DNA of 64,000 nt from Clostridium uliginosum (lineage in GTDB: Bacteria > Bacillota > Clostridia > Clostridiales > Clostridiaceae). The position numbers and the translations under genes are program-made. The notes beneath the pieces are model-generated. The model was given only the letters and a program-made list of their open reading frames with translations, searched no databases and had not been told where the DNA came from. Each line of letters begins with the position of its first letter. Within the stretch, counting starts at the first letter, position 1. Of the stretch, positions 1-8,557 are shown piece by piece. The stretch spans positions 31,317 to 95,316 of the forward strand of contig NZ_FOMG01000013.1 of assembly GCF_900112485.1 (NCBI RefSeq), read 5' to 3'.

Positions 1-1086
1 ATGAGAAGCACAAAAGAAGGAATGAAATTATGTTATGAGGCAAATGCACATGCAGGTTTAGAAGCTGCTATAAGGCAAGAACCTTATGTTTTTAAATGCC
101 CAGCAGGGTTAGTAGATGTTGCTACACCTATAATTATGAATAATAACTATCTTGGAGCTATTTTTTTTGGACAAGTTAAAACAAATAATGAAAAGTTTTT
201 ATCAATAAAGGAGTCAAATTATTGTTCTAAAATGTTTAAAAAAAATCCAACACTAAAAAAAGATTATGATGAGATTAAATATATTGATTATAATAAAATT
301 GAATCTATATTTTCTTTGGTAAAGATAGTAGTAAATCAATTAGTTGAAAAATCAGTTTTAAATTCAATACAAGAAGACGTAAATTTTAACAATATTAAAT
401 TAATTAAAGAACAAGAAGAAAGAATTAAACTTGAAAAACAGTTAAAAGTTTTGAATCTTAAGCTAATGCAAACTCCAATGAAACTTAATTTTGAATTTAA
501 CATATTGAATTCTATATCAAACCTTGCATTAATTGAAAATGCACCAAAAACTCAAGAAATGATTTATTCTTTAAGTGACTTAATTAGATATACGTCAAAA
601 AACATAGGGTGTGAAGTTACTATAGGAGAAGAGATAAAAAATATTATTACATATTTAAAAATTCAATCTAGTAGATTTGGAAAAAGGATAAAATATAAAG
701 TTGATATAGATGAAAACATTAAAAAGATTAAAATACTTCCAATGATTTTGTTATTCGTTATAGAATATTCTATAACAAATGGATTATCTCCTAAAAAAGA
801 AGGAGGCACAATTAATATTAAGGGATATATTTTAGAAAATGATGCTATTATTACAATTAAAGATGATGGAATAGGAATTTCTGAAAATGAGCTATTTCTT
901 ATATTAAACGGAAAGTGTGAAAATGAAGTTGTAGGAATGAACATATATAATATTAATGAAATATTAGCTAATTATTATGGCAAAACATATAAAGCTGATA
1001 TAAGAAGTAAGGTTAATATAGGTACTACGGTAAGATTAAAATTTCCTTTAAGTCATATGAAAGAAAATAACAAGTCAAAGACGTGA
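1..1086 (+). CDS. PocR-domain sensor, LytS/YehU-type histidine kinase homologue (5' truncated by window edge; kinase residues degenerate)
   Basis: Only the C-terminal part is present. The first visible residues (RSTKEGMKLCYEANAHAG) fall inside a PocR ligand-binding domain, so the true start lies upstream of the window. PocR continues to about residue 115 (GQV motif near 58), then a coiled coil (about 130-160) and a His_kinase/HATPase region. In LytS-type kinases the phosphoacceptor lies in an NPHFLFN motif; here the corresponding stretch is KLNFEFN, so Asn163 replaces His (codon 487-489). The N-box EN is E255-Y256, and the usual following HG is Asn-Gly. The DDGIGI box (288-293) is intact. It lies directly upstream of an AraC-type response regulator and a glycyl radical diol dehydratase, a layout I recall for DhaAS/DhaA in C. 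butyricum. I infer a ligand sensor that is probably not an active kinase. The last codons lie inside a dispersed palindromic repeat. Confidence 0.85.
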   Translation: MRSTKEGMKLCYEANAHAGLEAAIRQEPYVFKCPAGLVDVATPIIMNNNYLGAIFFGQVKTNNEKFLSIKESNYCSKMFKKNPTLKKDYDEIKYIDYNKIESIFSLVKIVVNQLVEKSVLNSIQEDVNFNNIKLIKEQEERIKLEKQLKVLNLKLMQTPMKLNFEFNILNSISNLALIENAPKTQEMIYSLSDLIRYTSKNIGCEVTIGEEIKNIITYLKIQSSRFGKRIKYKVDIDENIKKIKILPMILLFVIEYSITNGLSPKKEGGTINIKGYILENDAIITIKDDGIGISENELFLILNGKCENEVVGMNIYNINEILANYYGKTYKADIRSKVNIGTTVRLKFPLSHMKENNKSKT

Positions 1087-1131
1087 TGTATATCTTGCGT
1101 CATACTGACTTGTTATTTATTTGAATATGCT
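1053..1131. repeat. GGCACAT-type palindromic repeat, copy 1
   Basis: Imperfect palindrome. The left arm is GTCATATGAAAGAAAATAAC (from 1052) and the right arm is GTTATTTATTTGAATATGC. The inner arms AACAAGTC and GACTTGTT also pair. The left arm is translated as the last residues of the sensor gene (HMKENNKSKT, then stop at 1084-1086). It probably folds as a transcript-end hairpin. Related copies recur through the window. Confidence 0.75.
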
Positions 1132-1158
1132 TAAATCACAATAGATAGGGTGATTCTT

Positions 1159-2175
1159 ATGATCAAAGTAATACTTGCAGATGATGAAAATTTAGAACTT
1201 GAGGCTTTAAAGATAATTATAAATAAAAAGTTTAAAAATGCTAGTGTTGTTGGTATAGCACATGATGGAGATGAAGTTATTGAAATGAATGAAGATTTAA
1301 ATCCAGATGTGATTTTTATGAACGCATTAATGCCTGGCACTAATGGATTTGAAGTGGCTAAGATAATAAAGAAAAAAGATGAAAATAAAAAGATAGTACT
1401 TATGAGCGTTTATGATGACTTTGAATTTGTTCAAAGAGCATTAAAAATAAAAGTCGATGATTATTTATTAAAACCAATTAGACCAGAAAAAATAATAAAA
1501 ATATTAGATGAATTTATAAATAGTGATAAAAGCCATGCTCTTGAGAAAAACAAATCAATTTTACTAGGTAATATAAAAAATCATTATTATAAAGAATCTA
1601 AAGATACTTTAAAACAGTTAATAGAATGTTTAGAAAAGTTTAGTATATGTGAGTCACAAAAGTATTCAGAAGAACTGGTTAGAGATATGATCGACGTATT
1701 TGATATAGAAAATAATAAGCTAAATAATAATGTTGATTATAAAAAAAATTTTAATAGTTGTTTAGATATTCATGATATAGAGAATAATCTGATAGATATT
1801 TTAGATAATTTATTTGATATGTTAATATATAATAGGAATTTATCAGATACCGATGAATTAAAATTTCTTTTAAATTATATAGAAAAAAATTTTAGAAATA
1901 ACATAATGCTACAAGATGTAGCAGATCATATGAAATTTAGCAGTCCTTACTTAAGTAAAAGTTTTAAAAAACATATAGGAACTAATTTTAATCAATATCT
2001 AACTAATAGAAGGATTCAAGAAGCAAAAAAAATATTAAAAAATACAAGTACTAGTATAAATGTTTTAGCATTTGATATAGGATATAATGAACCTAATTAT
2101 TTTTGCAAAGTATTTAAAAAATTAGAAGGTATGACACCTGTAGAATATAGGGAAAAACATAGAAACCAAATATAA
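1159..2175 (+). CDS. AraC-family response regulator with Asn in place of the phosphoacceptor Asp
   Basis: 338 residues from ATG 1159; a GTG at 1150 is possible, but AGGGTGA just ahead fits the ATG. The receiver domain (about 1-120) keeps the acidic pair D8-D9, Ser83 and Lys105, but the phosphorylation site reads FMNALMPG, so Asn55 replaces Asp (AAC at 1321-1323). A helical linker follows, then an AraC-type double helix-turn-helix (about 240-335, with the signature HIGTNFNQYL...A.DIGYNEPNYFCKVFKK.EGMTPVEYR). It lies 63 bp after the PocR sensor and about 320 bp before the glycyl radical dehydratase, which it most likely activates. The matched loss of His in the sensor and Asp here suggests regulation without phosphotransfer; that is inference. 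Family assignment is firm. Confidence 0.9.
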   Translation: MIKVILADDENLELEALKIIINKKFKNASVVGIAHDGDEVIEMNEDLNPDVIFMNALMPGTNGFEVAKIIKKKDENKKIVLMSVYDDFEFVQRALKIKVDDYLLKPIRPEKIIKILDEFINSDKSHALEKNKSILLGNIKNHYYKESKDTLKQLIECLEKFSICESQKYSEELVRDMIDVFDIENNKLNNNVDYKKNFNSCLDIHDIENNLIDILDNLFDMLIYNRNLSDTDELKFLLNYIEKNFRNNIMLQDVADHMKFSSPYLSKSFKKHIGTNFNQYLTNRRIQEAKKILKNTSTSINVLAFDIGYNEPNYFCKVFKKLEGMTPVEYREKHRNQI

Positions 2176-2212
2176 GGCACATATTTGGTTTATTATTTTC
2201 TTTCATGTGCCT
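2175..2212. repeat. GGCACAT-type palindromic repeat, copy 2 (short form)
   Basis: AGGCACAT (2175-2182) pairs with ATGTGCCT (2205-2212) around a T-rich loop. It starts one base after the stop codon of the AraC regulator and is the shortest full copy of the family. It is a likely transcript-end hairpin. Confidence 0.7.
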
Positions 2213-2495
2213 AAAGAGCTCATATTAATAAGCTACTAACTAGTTATTAAAAAAAGAATACATAAGGCATAAAAGTATAGGTAAAAGATAAAAAATTACC
2301 ATAGAAATTATAAAACATAAAAAAACATATTGTTTAGAAAAAAAATATAATAAAGTAAGCAATTAAGTGTTAAAGGAATTGATATTTCAGAGGTATTATA
2401 ATATATGAAATCTAAAAAATTTAGTTTATGCCAAGTAAACGTATTCAAAATACATTAGATTTATTAAAATATATTAAATAACTAGGGGGATAAAA
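2213..2495 (+). promoter_or_regulatory. AT-rich upstream region of the diol dehydratase gene, with a candidate -10 box
   Basis: A TATAAT sits at 2397-2402, but no good -35 box lies 16-18 bp upstream (2374-2379 reads AGGAAT). That pattern would suit an activator-dependent promoter served by the AraC-type regulator just upstream. The leader to the start codon is about 90 nt, and a GGGGG ribosome site precedes ATG 2496. No operator could be identified with certainty. The rest of this stretch shows no gene. Confidence 0.35.
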
Positions 2496-4907
2496 ATGGA
2501 TATTTTAGAAAAAGGATTTAATAAACCTACTGAAAGAGTAGCAAGGTTAAAAGAACAAGTATTATCAGCATTTCCTTGTATTGAAGCAGATAGAGCTATT
2601 ATATTAACTGAATCATTTAAAGAAACTGAGAATGAACCTATTATTATCCGTAAAGCTAAAGCTCTTGAAAAGATTTTAAATGAAATACCTATAATAATTA
2701 GAGATGAAGAATTAATAGTAGGAAGTTTAACAAAAAATCCTAGATCAGCGCAAGTTTTCCCTGAATTTTCTAATCAATGGTTAGTAGATGAATTTGATAA
2801 ACTTGATAAGAGAACATCTGATGCTTTTAAGATTTCAGAAAAAACGAAAGCAGATCTTAAAGAAGTGTTTAAATATTGGCAAGGAAAAACTGTAAGTGAA
2901 TTAGCTACATCTTATATGACAGAAGAAACTAAAACTGCAATGAAGACAAATGTATTTACTGTAGCAAATTATTATTTTAATGGTTTAGGTCATGTTTCTG
3001 TAGATTATGAGAAGGTACTAGAAAAAGGCTTTAAGGGAATTATTGAAGAAGTAGAAGAAGCAATTAATAGAGCAGATAAAAGTGCTCCAGAGTATGTGAG
3101 AAAGAAAAAATTCTGGGATTCAATAATTATTTCTTGTAAAGGTGCAGTAAATTATGCTAAAAGATACTCTGTTTTAGCTAAGGAATTAGCAGAAAAGACA
3201 ACTGATATTAATAGAAAGAATGAATTATTAAATATATCTAAAATATGTAACAAGGTTCCAGAATATCCAGCAGAAACATTTTATGAAGCATGTCAATCTT
3301 TTTGGTTCGTACAAGCAATTATAAGTTTAGAATCTAATGGACATGCTATATCACCAGCACGTTTTGATCAATATATGTACAAATATTATAAAAATGATGT
3401 GGAATCTAAGCCGGTTACTAAAGAAATGAATACAGAAATATTACAATGTTTGTGGGTTAAATTTAATGATCTTACCAAAGTTCGTGATGAAACTACAACT
3501 AAAGCTTTTAGTGGATATTCAATGTTTCAAAATTTAATTGTTGGTGGACAAACAGAAAAGGGCAAGGATGCTACAAATGAATTATCTTATATGTGTCTTG
3601 AGGCTACTGGAAGCTTGAAATTACCTCAACCTTCACTTTCGGTTAGAATCTGGAGTAAAACCCCAGATGAATTTTTAATAAGATCATGTGAATTAACTCG
3701 TTTGGGGATAGGACTACCAGCTTTTTATAATGATGAAGTTATTATTCCTACTTTACTTAATCAAGGATTAACAATAGAAGATGCTAGAGATTATGCAATT
3801 GTAGGTTGCGTTGAACCTCAAAAACCAGGAAAGACAGATGGATGGTATGATGCTGCATTCTTTAATTTAACAAGAATATTAGAGTTAAGTATAAGTAATG
3901 GTCAAAGTTTAGGAAAACAAGTTGGTCCTAAGACAGGTGAGTTTACATCATTTACCAATTTAGATGAATTTATTGATGCGTATAAAAAGCAAATGAAATA
4001 TTTTGTAGCTCACATGGTTGTAGCAGACAATTGTGTTGATATTGCTCATGCAGAAAGAGCGCCACTTCCATTTTTGTCATGTATGTTAGATGATTGCATA
4101 GGCGAAGGAAAATCAATTCAAGAAGGTGGTGGACATTATCGTTTTTCAGGACCGTTAGGAGTTGGTGTTGCTAATATAGGAGATTCATTTATGGCTATTA
4201 AAAAGCTTGTATTCGATGAAAAGAAGATTACTTTAGCGGACTTAAAGGAAGCACTTGATACAAACTTTGGTGAATCTGAAAGTGACATAAAGAAGAAAGC
4301 ACAATTTGAAGATATTAAACAAATGCTTCTTCACAGAGCACCTAAGTTTGGAAATGATATAGATGAAGTTGATGAATTTACTCGTGAAGGTTCACTTATT
4401 TACTGCACAGAAGTAGCAAAGCATACAAATCAACGTGGAGGAAAGTTTATTCCAGGCTTATATCCAGTTTCAAATAATGTACATTTAGGAACTTTAGTTG
4501 GAGCAACACCTGATGGAAGAAATGCACGTCAACCACTAGCAGATGGGGTATCTCCAACTAGAGGAGCAGATGTGAATGGACCAACTGCAGCAGCAAATTC
4601 AGTATCGAAGTTAGATCATTTTAGTGCTCCTAGTGGAACATTATTTAACCAAAAGTTTAATCCAAGTTCTCTTCAAGGAGATAATGGACTTAAAAACTTA
4701 TCAGCATTAATAAGAACTTACTTTGATAAAAAAGGAATGCATGTTCAATTTAACGTAATTGATAAAAAAATCCTACTTGATGCACAAAAGCATCCAGAAA
4801 AATATAGAGATTTAATAGTACGTGTTGCAGGATATAGTGCTCAATTTATCTGTTTAGATAAAGGGGTACAAGAGGATATAATAAAGAGGACAGAACAAAG
4901 TTTGTAG
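2496..4907 (+). CDS. B12-independent glycyl radical diol (glycerol/1,2-propanediol) dehydratase-like enzyme
   Basis: 803 residues, a pyruvate-formate-lyase-like domain plus a C-terminal glycyl radical domain. Visible catalytic features: H166 (GLGHVS), H283 (NGHAIS), the thiyl Cys438 and base Glu440 in VGCVEPQ, Asp452 in GWYD, and the radical Gly779 in RVAGY. These match, with small offsets, the residues I recall for C. butyricum glycerol dehydratase (H164, H281, C433, E435, D447, G763). Where that enzyme has Ser282, this one has Ala284, so the diol may be held differently and the substrate is not certain. Asp at Cys+14 argues against hydroxyproline dehydratase. No N-terminal encapsulation extension and no microcompartment shell genes are seen. 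It needs the activase at 5156 and is probably controlled by the upstream AraC-type regulator. Glycerol to 3-hydroxypropionaldehyde or 1,2-propanediol to propionaldehyde are the likely reactions. Confidence 0.85.
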   Translation: MDILEKGFNKPTERVARLKEQVLSAFPCIEADRAIILTESFKETENEPIIIRKAKALEKILNEIPIIIRDEELIVGSLTKNPRSAQVFPEFSNQWLVDEFDKLDKRTSDAFKISEKTKADLKEVFKYWQGKTVSELATSYMTEETKTAMKTNVFTVANYYFNGLGHVSVDYEKVLEKGFKGIIEEVEEAINRADKSAPEYVRKKKFWDSIIISCKGAVNYAKRYSVLAKELAEKTTDINRKNELLNISKICNKVPEYPAETFYEACQSFWFVQAIISLESNGHAISPARFDQYMYKYYKNDVESKPVTKEMNTEILQCLWVKFNDLTKVRDETTTKAFSGYSMFQNLIVGGQTEKGKDATNELSYMCLEATGSLKLPQPSLSVRIWSKTPDEFLIRSCELTRLGIGLPAFYNDEVIIPTLLNQGLTIEDARDYAIVGCVEPQKPGKTDGWYDAAFFNLTRILELSISNGQSLGKQVGPKTGEFTSFTNLDEFIDAYKKQMKYFVAHMVVADNCVDIAHAERAPLPFLSCMLDDCIGEGKSIQEGGGHYRFSGPLGVGVANIGDSFMAIKKLVFDEKKITLADLKEALDTNFGESESDIKKKAQFEDIKQMLLHRAPKFGNDIDEVDEFTREGSLIYCTEVAKHTNQRGGKFIPGLYPVSNNVHLGTLVGATPDGRNARQPLADGVSPTRGADVNGPTAAANSVSKLDHFSAPSGTLFNQKFNPSSLQGDNGLKNLSALIRTYFDKKGMHVQFNVIDKKILLDAQKHPEKYRDLIVRVAGYSAQFICLDKGVQEDIIKRTEQSL

Positions 4908-4975
4908 AAACTAAATTTTAATAGTTAAGTTTTAAAAGAGTATTGTGATTTCAATATTATTTTAAAGCAGATTTG

Positions 4976-5113
4976 AATAAATAACTAGTCAGTCTTTTTG
5001 TCTTTTTTGTACTATATGGCGTCAACCAATGTAGCTAATAACAGTATTATTAACTGCATTCACTTTCTTGTCTAGTTCAAAAAATCCTAAGACTCTTTGA
5101 CTAGTTATTTATT
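4976..5113. repeat. 138-bp element with perfect 16-bp terminal inverted repeats
   Basis: AATAAATAACTAGTCA (4976-4991) is exactly complementary to TGACTAGTTATTTATT (5098-5113). The interior also folds partly (AGTCTTTTTG near the left arm, AAGACTCTTT near the right). It lies between the dehydratase gene and its activase, so it could act as an RNA-processing or partial termination hairpin setting the ratio of the two proteins, or be a non-autonomous mobile element. The core ACTAGTTATT also occurs near 2238. Confidence 0.65.
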
Positions 5114-5155
5114 TTATGTAAAATATATTAATTTTAAAGGGAGAAGGGTGAAGCT

Positions 5156-6088
5156 ATGCTAAAGGATGAAATTAATTATAATGAAAAAGGAATTATTTTT
5201 AACATACAAAGATTTTCTGTAAATGATGGACCAGGCGTGAGAACTATAGTATTTTTAAAAGGCTGCCCATTATCTTGTCGCTGGTGTAGTAATCCAGAAT
5301 CTCAAAATACATATAAAGAAGTAATGTTTAATATTAAAAATTGTACAGGTTGCCATAAATGTGGAGAAAGTTGCAAAATACATGCTATTGATTTTAATCT
5401 AGATTGCAGAATAGATAGGGATAAATGCATAAATTGCGGAGAATGCATAGAAAGTTGTTATCCAGGAGCACTTGTTATGTCAGGAGAAGAAATGTCAGTA
5501 AACAAGGTTATTGAAGAAGTAAAAAAAGACTCTATTCAATTTAGACATTCAAATGGTGGCGTTACTTTATCAGGAGGAGAGCCATTAATGCAACCTAAGT
5601 TTGCTTTAGAATTATTAAAAGCATGCAAAGCTATGGGGTTACATACTACAATAGAAACTACTGGATATTCAAGTAAAGATGTAGTAGATGAAATAATGCC
5701 TTGGGTTGATTTAGTTCTTCTAGACATTAAAACTACAGATTCAGCTAAACATTTAGAGTACATAGGAAAAAGTAATGAAATTATATTAGAAAATGCTAAG
5801 AAAATTTCAGAACTTGGTGTAGATATTATAATCAGAGTACCAGTAATTCCAGGTTTTAATGCAGACAGTGAAAGTATAAAACATATAGCTGAATTTGCAA
5901 GATGTTTAAAAAAAGTAAATGAAGTAAATCTTTTGCCTTATCATAAGCTTGGTGTAAACAAGTATGAATGTATAGGAAAAGATTATAAGATGAAAAATGA
6001 ACTTAATACTCCTAGTGATGAATTTATGTTAGAACTAAAGGAGATAGTAGAAGACTTAGGATTAAAGTGTAATGTTGGAGCACATTAA
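5156..6088 (+). CDS. Glycyl radical enzyme activase (radical SAM), partner of the diol dehydratase
   Basis: 310 residues. The radical-SAM motif CPLSCRWC (CX3CX2C) follows the GPGVRT signature typical of glycyl radical activases. Two ferredoxin-like clusters are inserted (CTGCHKCGESC and CINCGECIESC), then the GGEP motif (TLSGGEPLMQP). The enzyme cleaves S-adenosylmethionine and abstracts hydrogen from the Gly of the partner enzyme, here Gly779 of the dehydratase 248 bp upstream. A strong GGGAGAAGGG ribosome site lies about 9 bp before ATG 5156. It is probably cotranscribed with the dehydratase, but a hairpin element sits between the two. Confidence 0.93.
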   Translation: MLKDEINYNEKGIIFNIQRFSVNDGPGVRTIVFLKGCPLSCRWCSNPESQNTYKEVMFNIKNCTGCHKCGESCKIHAIDFNLDCRIDRDKCINCGECIESCYPGALVMSGEEMSVNKVIEEVKKDSIQFRHSNGGVTLSGGEPLMQPKFALELLKACKAMGLHTTIETTGYSSKDVVDEIMPWVDLVLLDIKTTDSAKHLEYIGKSNEIILENAKKISELGVDIIIRVPVIPGFNADSESIKHIAEFARCLKKVNEVNLLPYHKLGVNKYECIGKDYKMKNELNTPSDEFMLELKEIVEDLGLKCNVGAH

Positions 6089-6119
6089 ATAATATACTAT
6101 GTTTTAAAAAAGGTATAGG

Positions 6120-6148
6120 TTGACTTTTATTATAATTATATATAATAT
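6120..6148 (+). promoter_or_regulatory. Candidate promoter of the pentapeptide-repeat gene
   Basis: TTGACT (6120-6125) is followed by overlapping -10 candidates: TAATAT at 6143-6148 (17-bp spacer) and TATAAT at 6141-6146 (15-bp spacer). It lies 42 bp before the translation start at 6190, so this gene can be expressed on its own. Confidence 0.5.
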
Positions 6149-6189
6149 GTAAAATGAACTATGAAATAACATTTTACATGGAGGTAGAA

Positions 6190-6831
6190 ATGGCTATAAA
6201 TCGAAGTGCACCAGAAAGTTTTAATTATAATAACACAGATAAAAAAGATAAGAATTTTATGTATAAAAATCTTAAGAGAAGTAATTGTTACAATTGTGAT
6301 TTTTCAACTTCAAATTTTGATTATGCAAGTTTTAGAGGAGCACACTTTAAAAGATGTAGTTTTATGAAATGTACTTTTAAGGGAGCAGAATTTATTGGAA
6401 CAAATTTAAAAGGAAGTAAATTTAAAAATGCTATATTTGAAAATACTATATTTGAAGGTGTAAATTTAAATGGAGCTGACTTTAAAGATGCAGAATTTAA
6501 AAATACTGTATTTGTAGCAACTGATATAGATAAAATTAGAAATTTAGATGTAGAAGATACTAATATCAGAATTTTTGATGAGATGCCACAACTTGAGATT
6601 AGTGATGAATTAAGAGATGCTACTATAAACGTAATGGATAATATATACATAAAAAAGTCAAGAATTTTTGATACAAAAGATGGAGATATTAACACACTAA
6701 CTTTAATGATTTTATTAGAGAACTTTGATGAAGAATATTTAATCAAAGGATTAAATATGATTAAATCTGAGATAGATAGAGATTTTCATACACTAAGTTA
6801 TATAATTAGACTTATGCAAAATATTAAATAG
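6190..6831 (+). CDS. Pentapeptide-repeat protein, function unknown
   Basis: 213 residues from ATG 6190, chosen because GGAGG lies directly upstream (6179-6183); an ATG at 6154 lacks a ribosome site. Residues about 25-115 form pentapeptide repeats with F or L at every fifth position (NFDYASFRGAHF, GTNLKGSKF, GVNLNGADF), which predicts a right-handed beta-helix. The C-terminal half (about 125-213) is helical and acidic with no motif I recognise. It follows the activase by about 100 bp but has its own candidate promoter. Such proteins can be scaffolds or DNA-mimic inhibitors; nothing here decides. Confidence 0.85.
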   Translation: MAINRSAPESFNYNNTDKKDKNFMYKNLKRSNCYNCDFSTSNFDYASFRGAHFKRCSFMKCTFKGAEFIGTNLKGSKFKNAIFENTIFEGVNLNGADFKDAEFKNTVFVATDIDKIRNLDVEDTNIRIFDEMPQLEISDELRDATINVMDNIYIKKSRIFDTKDGDINTLTLMILLENFDEEYLIKGLNMIKSEIDRDFHTLSYIIRLMQNIK

Positions 6832-6892
6832 GTCACATGAAAGAAAATAACGAGATAGACTAACATACTGACTTATTGTTTTTTTGGATATT
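6831..6892. repeat. GGCACAT-type palindromic repeat, copy 3
   Basis: GGTCACATGAAAGAAAATAA begins at the stop codon of the pentapeptide gene, with a degenerate right arm (ACTTATTGTTTTTTTGGATAT). It looks like a decayed copy of the family seen at 1053 and elsewhere. Confidence 0.55.
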
Positions 6893-6915
6893 AATATTAA
6901 GAACTATAAAACATT

Positions 6916-6957
6916 TAAAAGATGGTATCTGTTATTGCAGTAATCATCTTTTTTTAA
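6916..6957 (+). terminator. Rho-independent terminator-like hairpin
   Basis: AAAGATG pairs with CATCTTT around an inner CTG-TTATTG-CAG hairpin, and the right arm runs into a stretch of T. It lies downstream of the pentapeptide gene. Confidence 0.6.
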
Positions 6958-6994
6958 TTTTACTTCTAATGGTAAAATTATAAGGCATGTAAAA

Positions 6995-7140
6995 AAGGGC
7001 TGTCTTATAATATAAATTATTTAATGATATGATGTATATTCAAAAAAAGAAATAGAAATAACATTTTTCTAGTCTTCTTTAATAAATGTCATTTCTATTT
7101 CTTTGCTAGTAGTTCACTTGGTAATTCTGAGACAGCCCTT
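6995..7140 (-). repeat. MITE-like element, copy A (internally deleted, inverted)
   Basis: The ends are inverted repeats GGGCTGTCT (6997-7005) and AGACAGCCC (7130-7138). The arms are the reverse complements of the outer parts of the elements at 30788 and 54768 (shared: AAGAAATAGAAATAACATTT, GATATGATGTATATTC, AATTACCAAGTGAA). The central nested palindrome of those copies is missing. There is no coding capacity, so it would have to be non-autonomous. Confidence 0.75.
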
Positions 7141-7360
7141 TTTTTGAAAGATGAGGAGATGGAGTTGACTGATAGTGGGTGCTATTAGTCAACTTTGTCT
7201 TACAAAGTATGCATAAAATAGACTAATATAGTTATTAATTACTTTTTTACGACAGGAATTTTGTGATAATATGTAATATAGAAAGTGTAATTTTAAAATG
7301 TAATATTAAGAAATATAGGTGTAAAATACGTTACATGAGATATATTAAGGGAGGATTAAC
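7141..7360 (+). promoter_or_regulatory. Upstream region of the HAD gene with a 12-bp hairpin
   Basis: GTTGACTGATAG (7164-7175) pairs with CTATTAGTCAAC (7182-7193, one G-T pair). Such a hairpin could be a terminator for upstream transcription or an operator. An extended -10-like TGTGATAAT lies near 7261-7269 but without a convincing -35. GGGAGG precedes ATG 7361. Confidence 0.35.
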
Positions 7361-8227
7361 ATGATAAAAGTTATTGCATCCGATATGGATGGAACACTAT
7401 TAAATGAAAAGCATGAAATAAGTGAAGAAAGCATAGCTTCTATAAATAAGGCAGGGGAGGCTGGAATTACTTTTGTTATTTCAACAGGACGAGAGTATAG
7501 CAGTGTAGAGACACTTCTCAAGAACAATAATATAAGATGTCAATGTGTACTTATGAATGGCGCTGAGTACAGAGATGAAAATGGAAATATTGTTGAAACA
7601 ATTAACATAGAAAAAAGTACTGCAAGAAAAATTATAGATATAATGAAGGAAGCAAAGTTAACAGCACGAATATTTACTAACAAAGGGGTATACACCATTG
7701 AAAGTAAAGAAGAAGCATTAAAGGAAGTAGCATATAGAACTCAATCTTTTGATCCGAATTTAACGTTAGAGGAAGCTATAGAATTAGCTAAAAAACAACC
7801 ATATTTTATTCAACTTAAATATGTTAAGAATATAGATGAATTTTTTAATAGTGATATAGAAGTAAGAAAATTCGTAGCTTTTCATAAAGATATAGAAACT
7901 ATAAATAAAATGAAGAAAATATTAGGGGACATAGAGGGTTTAGCAGTTTCATCTTCTTTTATAGACAATATAGAGATTACAGATGTGAGAGCACAAAAAG
8001 GAATTATATTAGCTAAAGTTGCACATAAAATGGGTATAAACAAGGATGAAGTATTGGTTCTTGGAGATAGTTTTAATGATTATTCTATGTTCACTGAATT
8101 CACAGAATCTGTAGCTATGGGAAATGCAATTCCAGAAATAAAAAAAATAGCAAAGTACATAACAGATACAAATGCAAATAATGGAGTTGCAAAAGCAATT
8201 TATAAAGTAATAGAACAACAAAAATAA
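7361..8227 (+). CDS. Cof-type HAD-superfamily sugar-phosphate phosphatase
   Basis: 288 residues. HAD motif I is DMDGTLL (residues 8-14), motif II is ISTGREYSS, and motif IV is LGDSFNDYSMF near residue 236, with a C2B-type cap between, as in Cof/YbiV phosphatases of about 270-290 residues. It likely hydrolyses a sugar phosphate or phosphorylated by-product in the cytoplasm. It ends convergently with the DeoR-type repressor of the inositol operon, with a bidirectional hairpin between them. A role in clearing phosphorylated inositol intermediates is possible but not shown. Confidence 0.88.
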   Translation: MIKVIASDMDGTLLNEKHEISEESIASINKAGEAGITFVISTGREYSSVETLLKNNNIRCQCVLMNGAEYRDENGNIVETINIEKSTARKIIDIMKEAKLTARIFTNKGVYTIESKEEALKEVAYRTQSFDPNLTLEEAIELAKKQPYFIQLKYVKNIDEFFNSDIEVRKFVAFHKDIETINKMKKILGDIEGLAVSSSFIDNIEITDVRAQKGIILAKVAHKMGINKDEVLVLGDSFNDYSMFTEFTESVAMGNAIPEIKKIAKYITDTNANNGVAKAIYKVIEQQK

Positions 8228-8410
8228 TTTTAGGTATTCTTTTATTTATGTAGTATTTTTAAGAAAAAAATTAAGATACATTTGTTCTTATTAATATAAT
8301 TTATTATTTATAGGATTAACATATAGATAGATGCTAGAGATATTGAATAAATCTAAATGAACAATAATTTTTAGAATATATAACTTAAAATTCACTTTTA
8401 ATATAGTAAG

Positions 8411-8442
8411 AATTAGAGGATAGATTAATCCATCCTCTAATT
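8411..8442. terminator. Bidirectional terminator between convergent genes
   Basis: AATTAGAGGAT (8411-8421) pairs perfectly with ATCCTCTAATT (8432-8442), followed by T-rich sequence on the plus strand and preceded by A-rich sequence. It lies in the 330-bp gap between the HAD gene and the minus-strand DeoR gene; the rest of the gap is AT-rich with no gene. Confidence 0.75.
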
Positions 8443-8557
8443 TTACATTTAATTTAAATACTATATTAAAACAGAGCTTAAAAATAAGATAAAAATTTAA
8501 TATTATAACTTTATAAGATGTGGTTAATTAGAAATTAGAGTAAAAACTTGTCTTATA

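Noticed and set aside
2496..4907. Choline TMA-lyase (CutC) or hydroxyproline dehydratase identity for the first glycyl radical enzyme
   Set aside because: Asp452 at Cys+14 and the His166/His283 pair match diol dehydratases, and there are no microcompartment or proline genes nearby.
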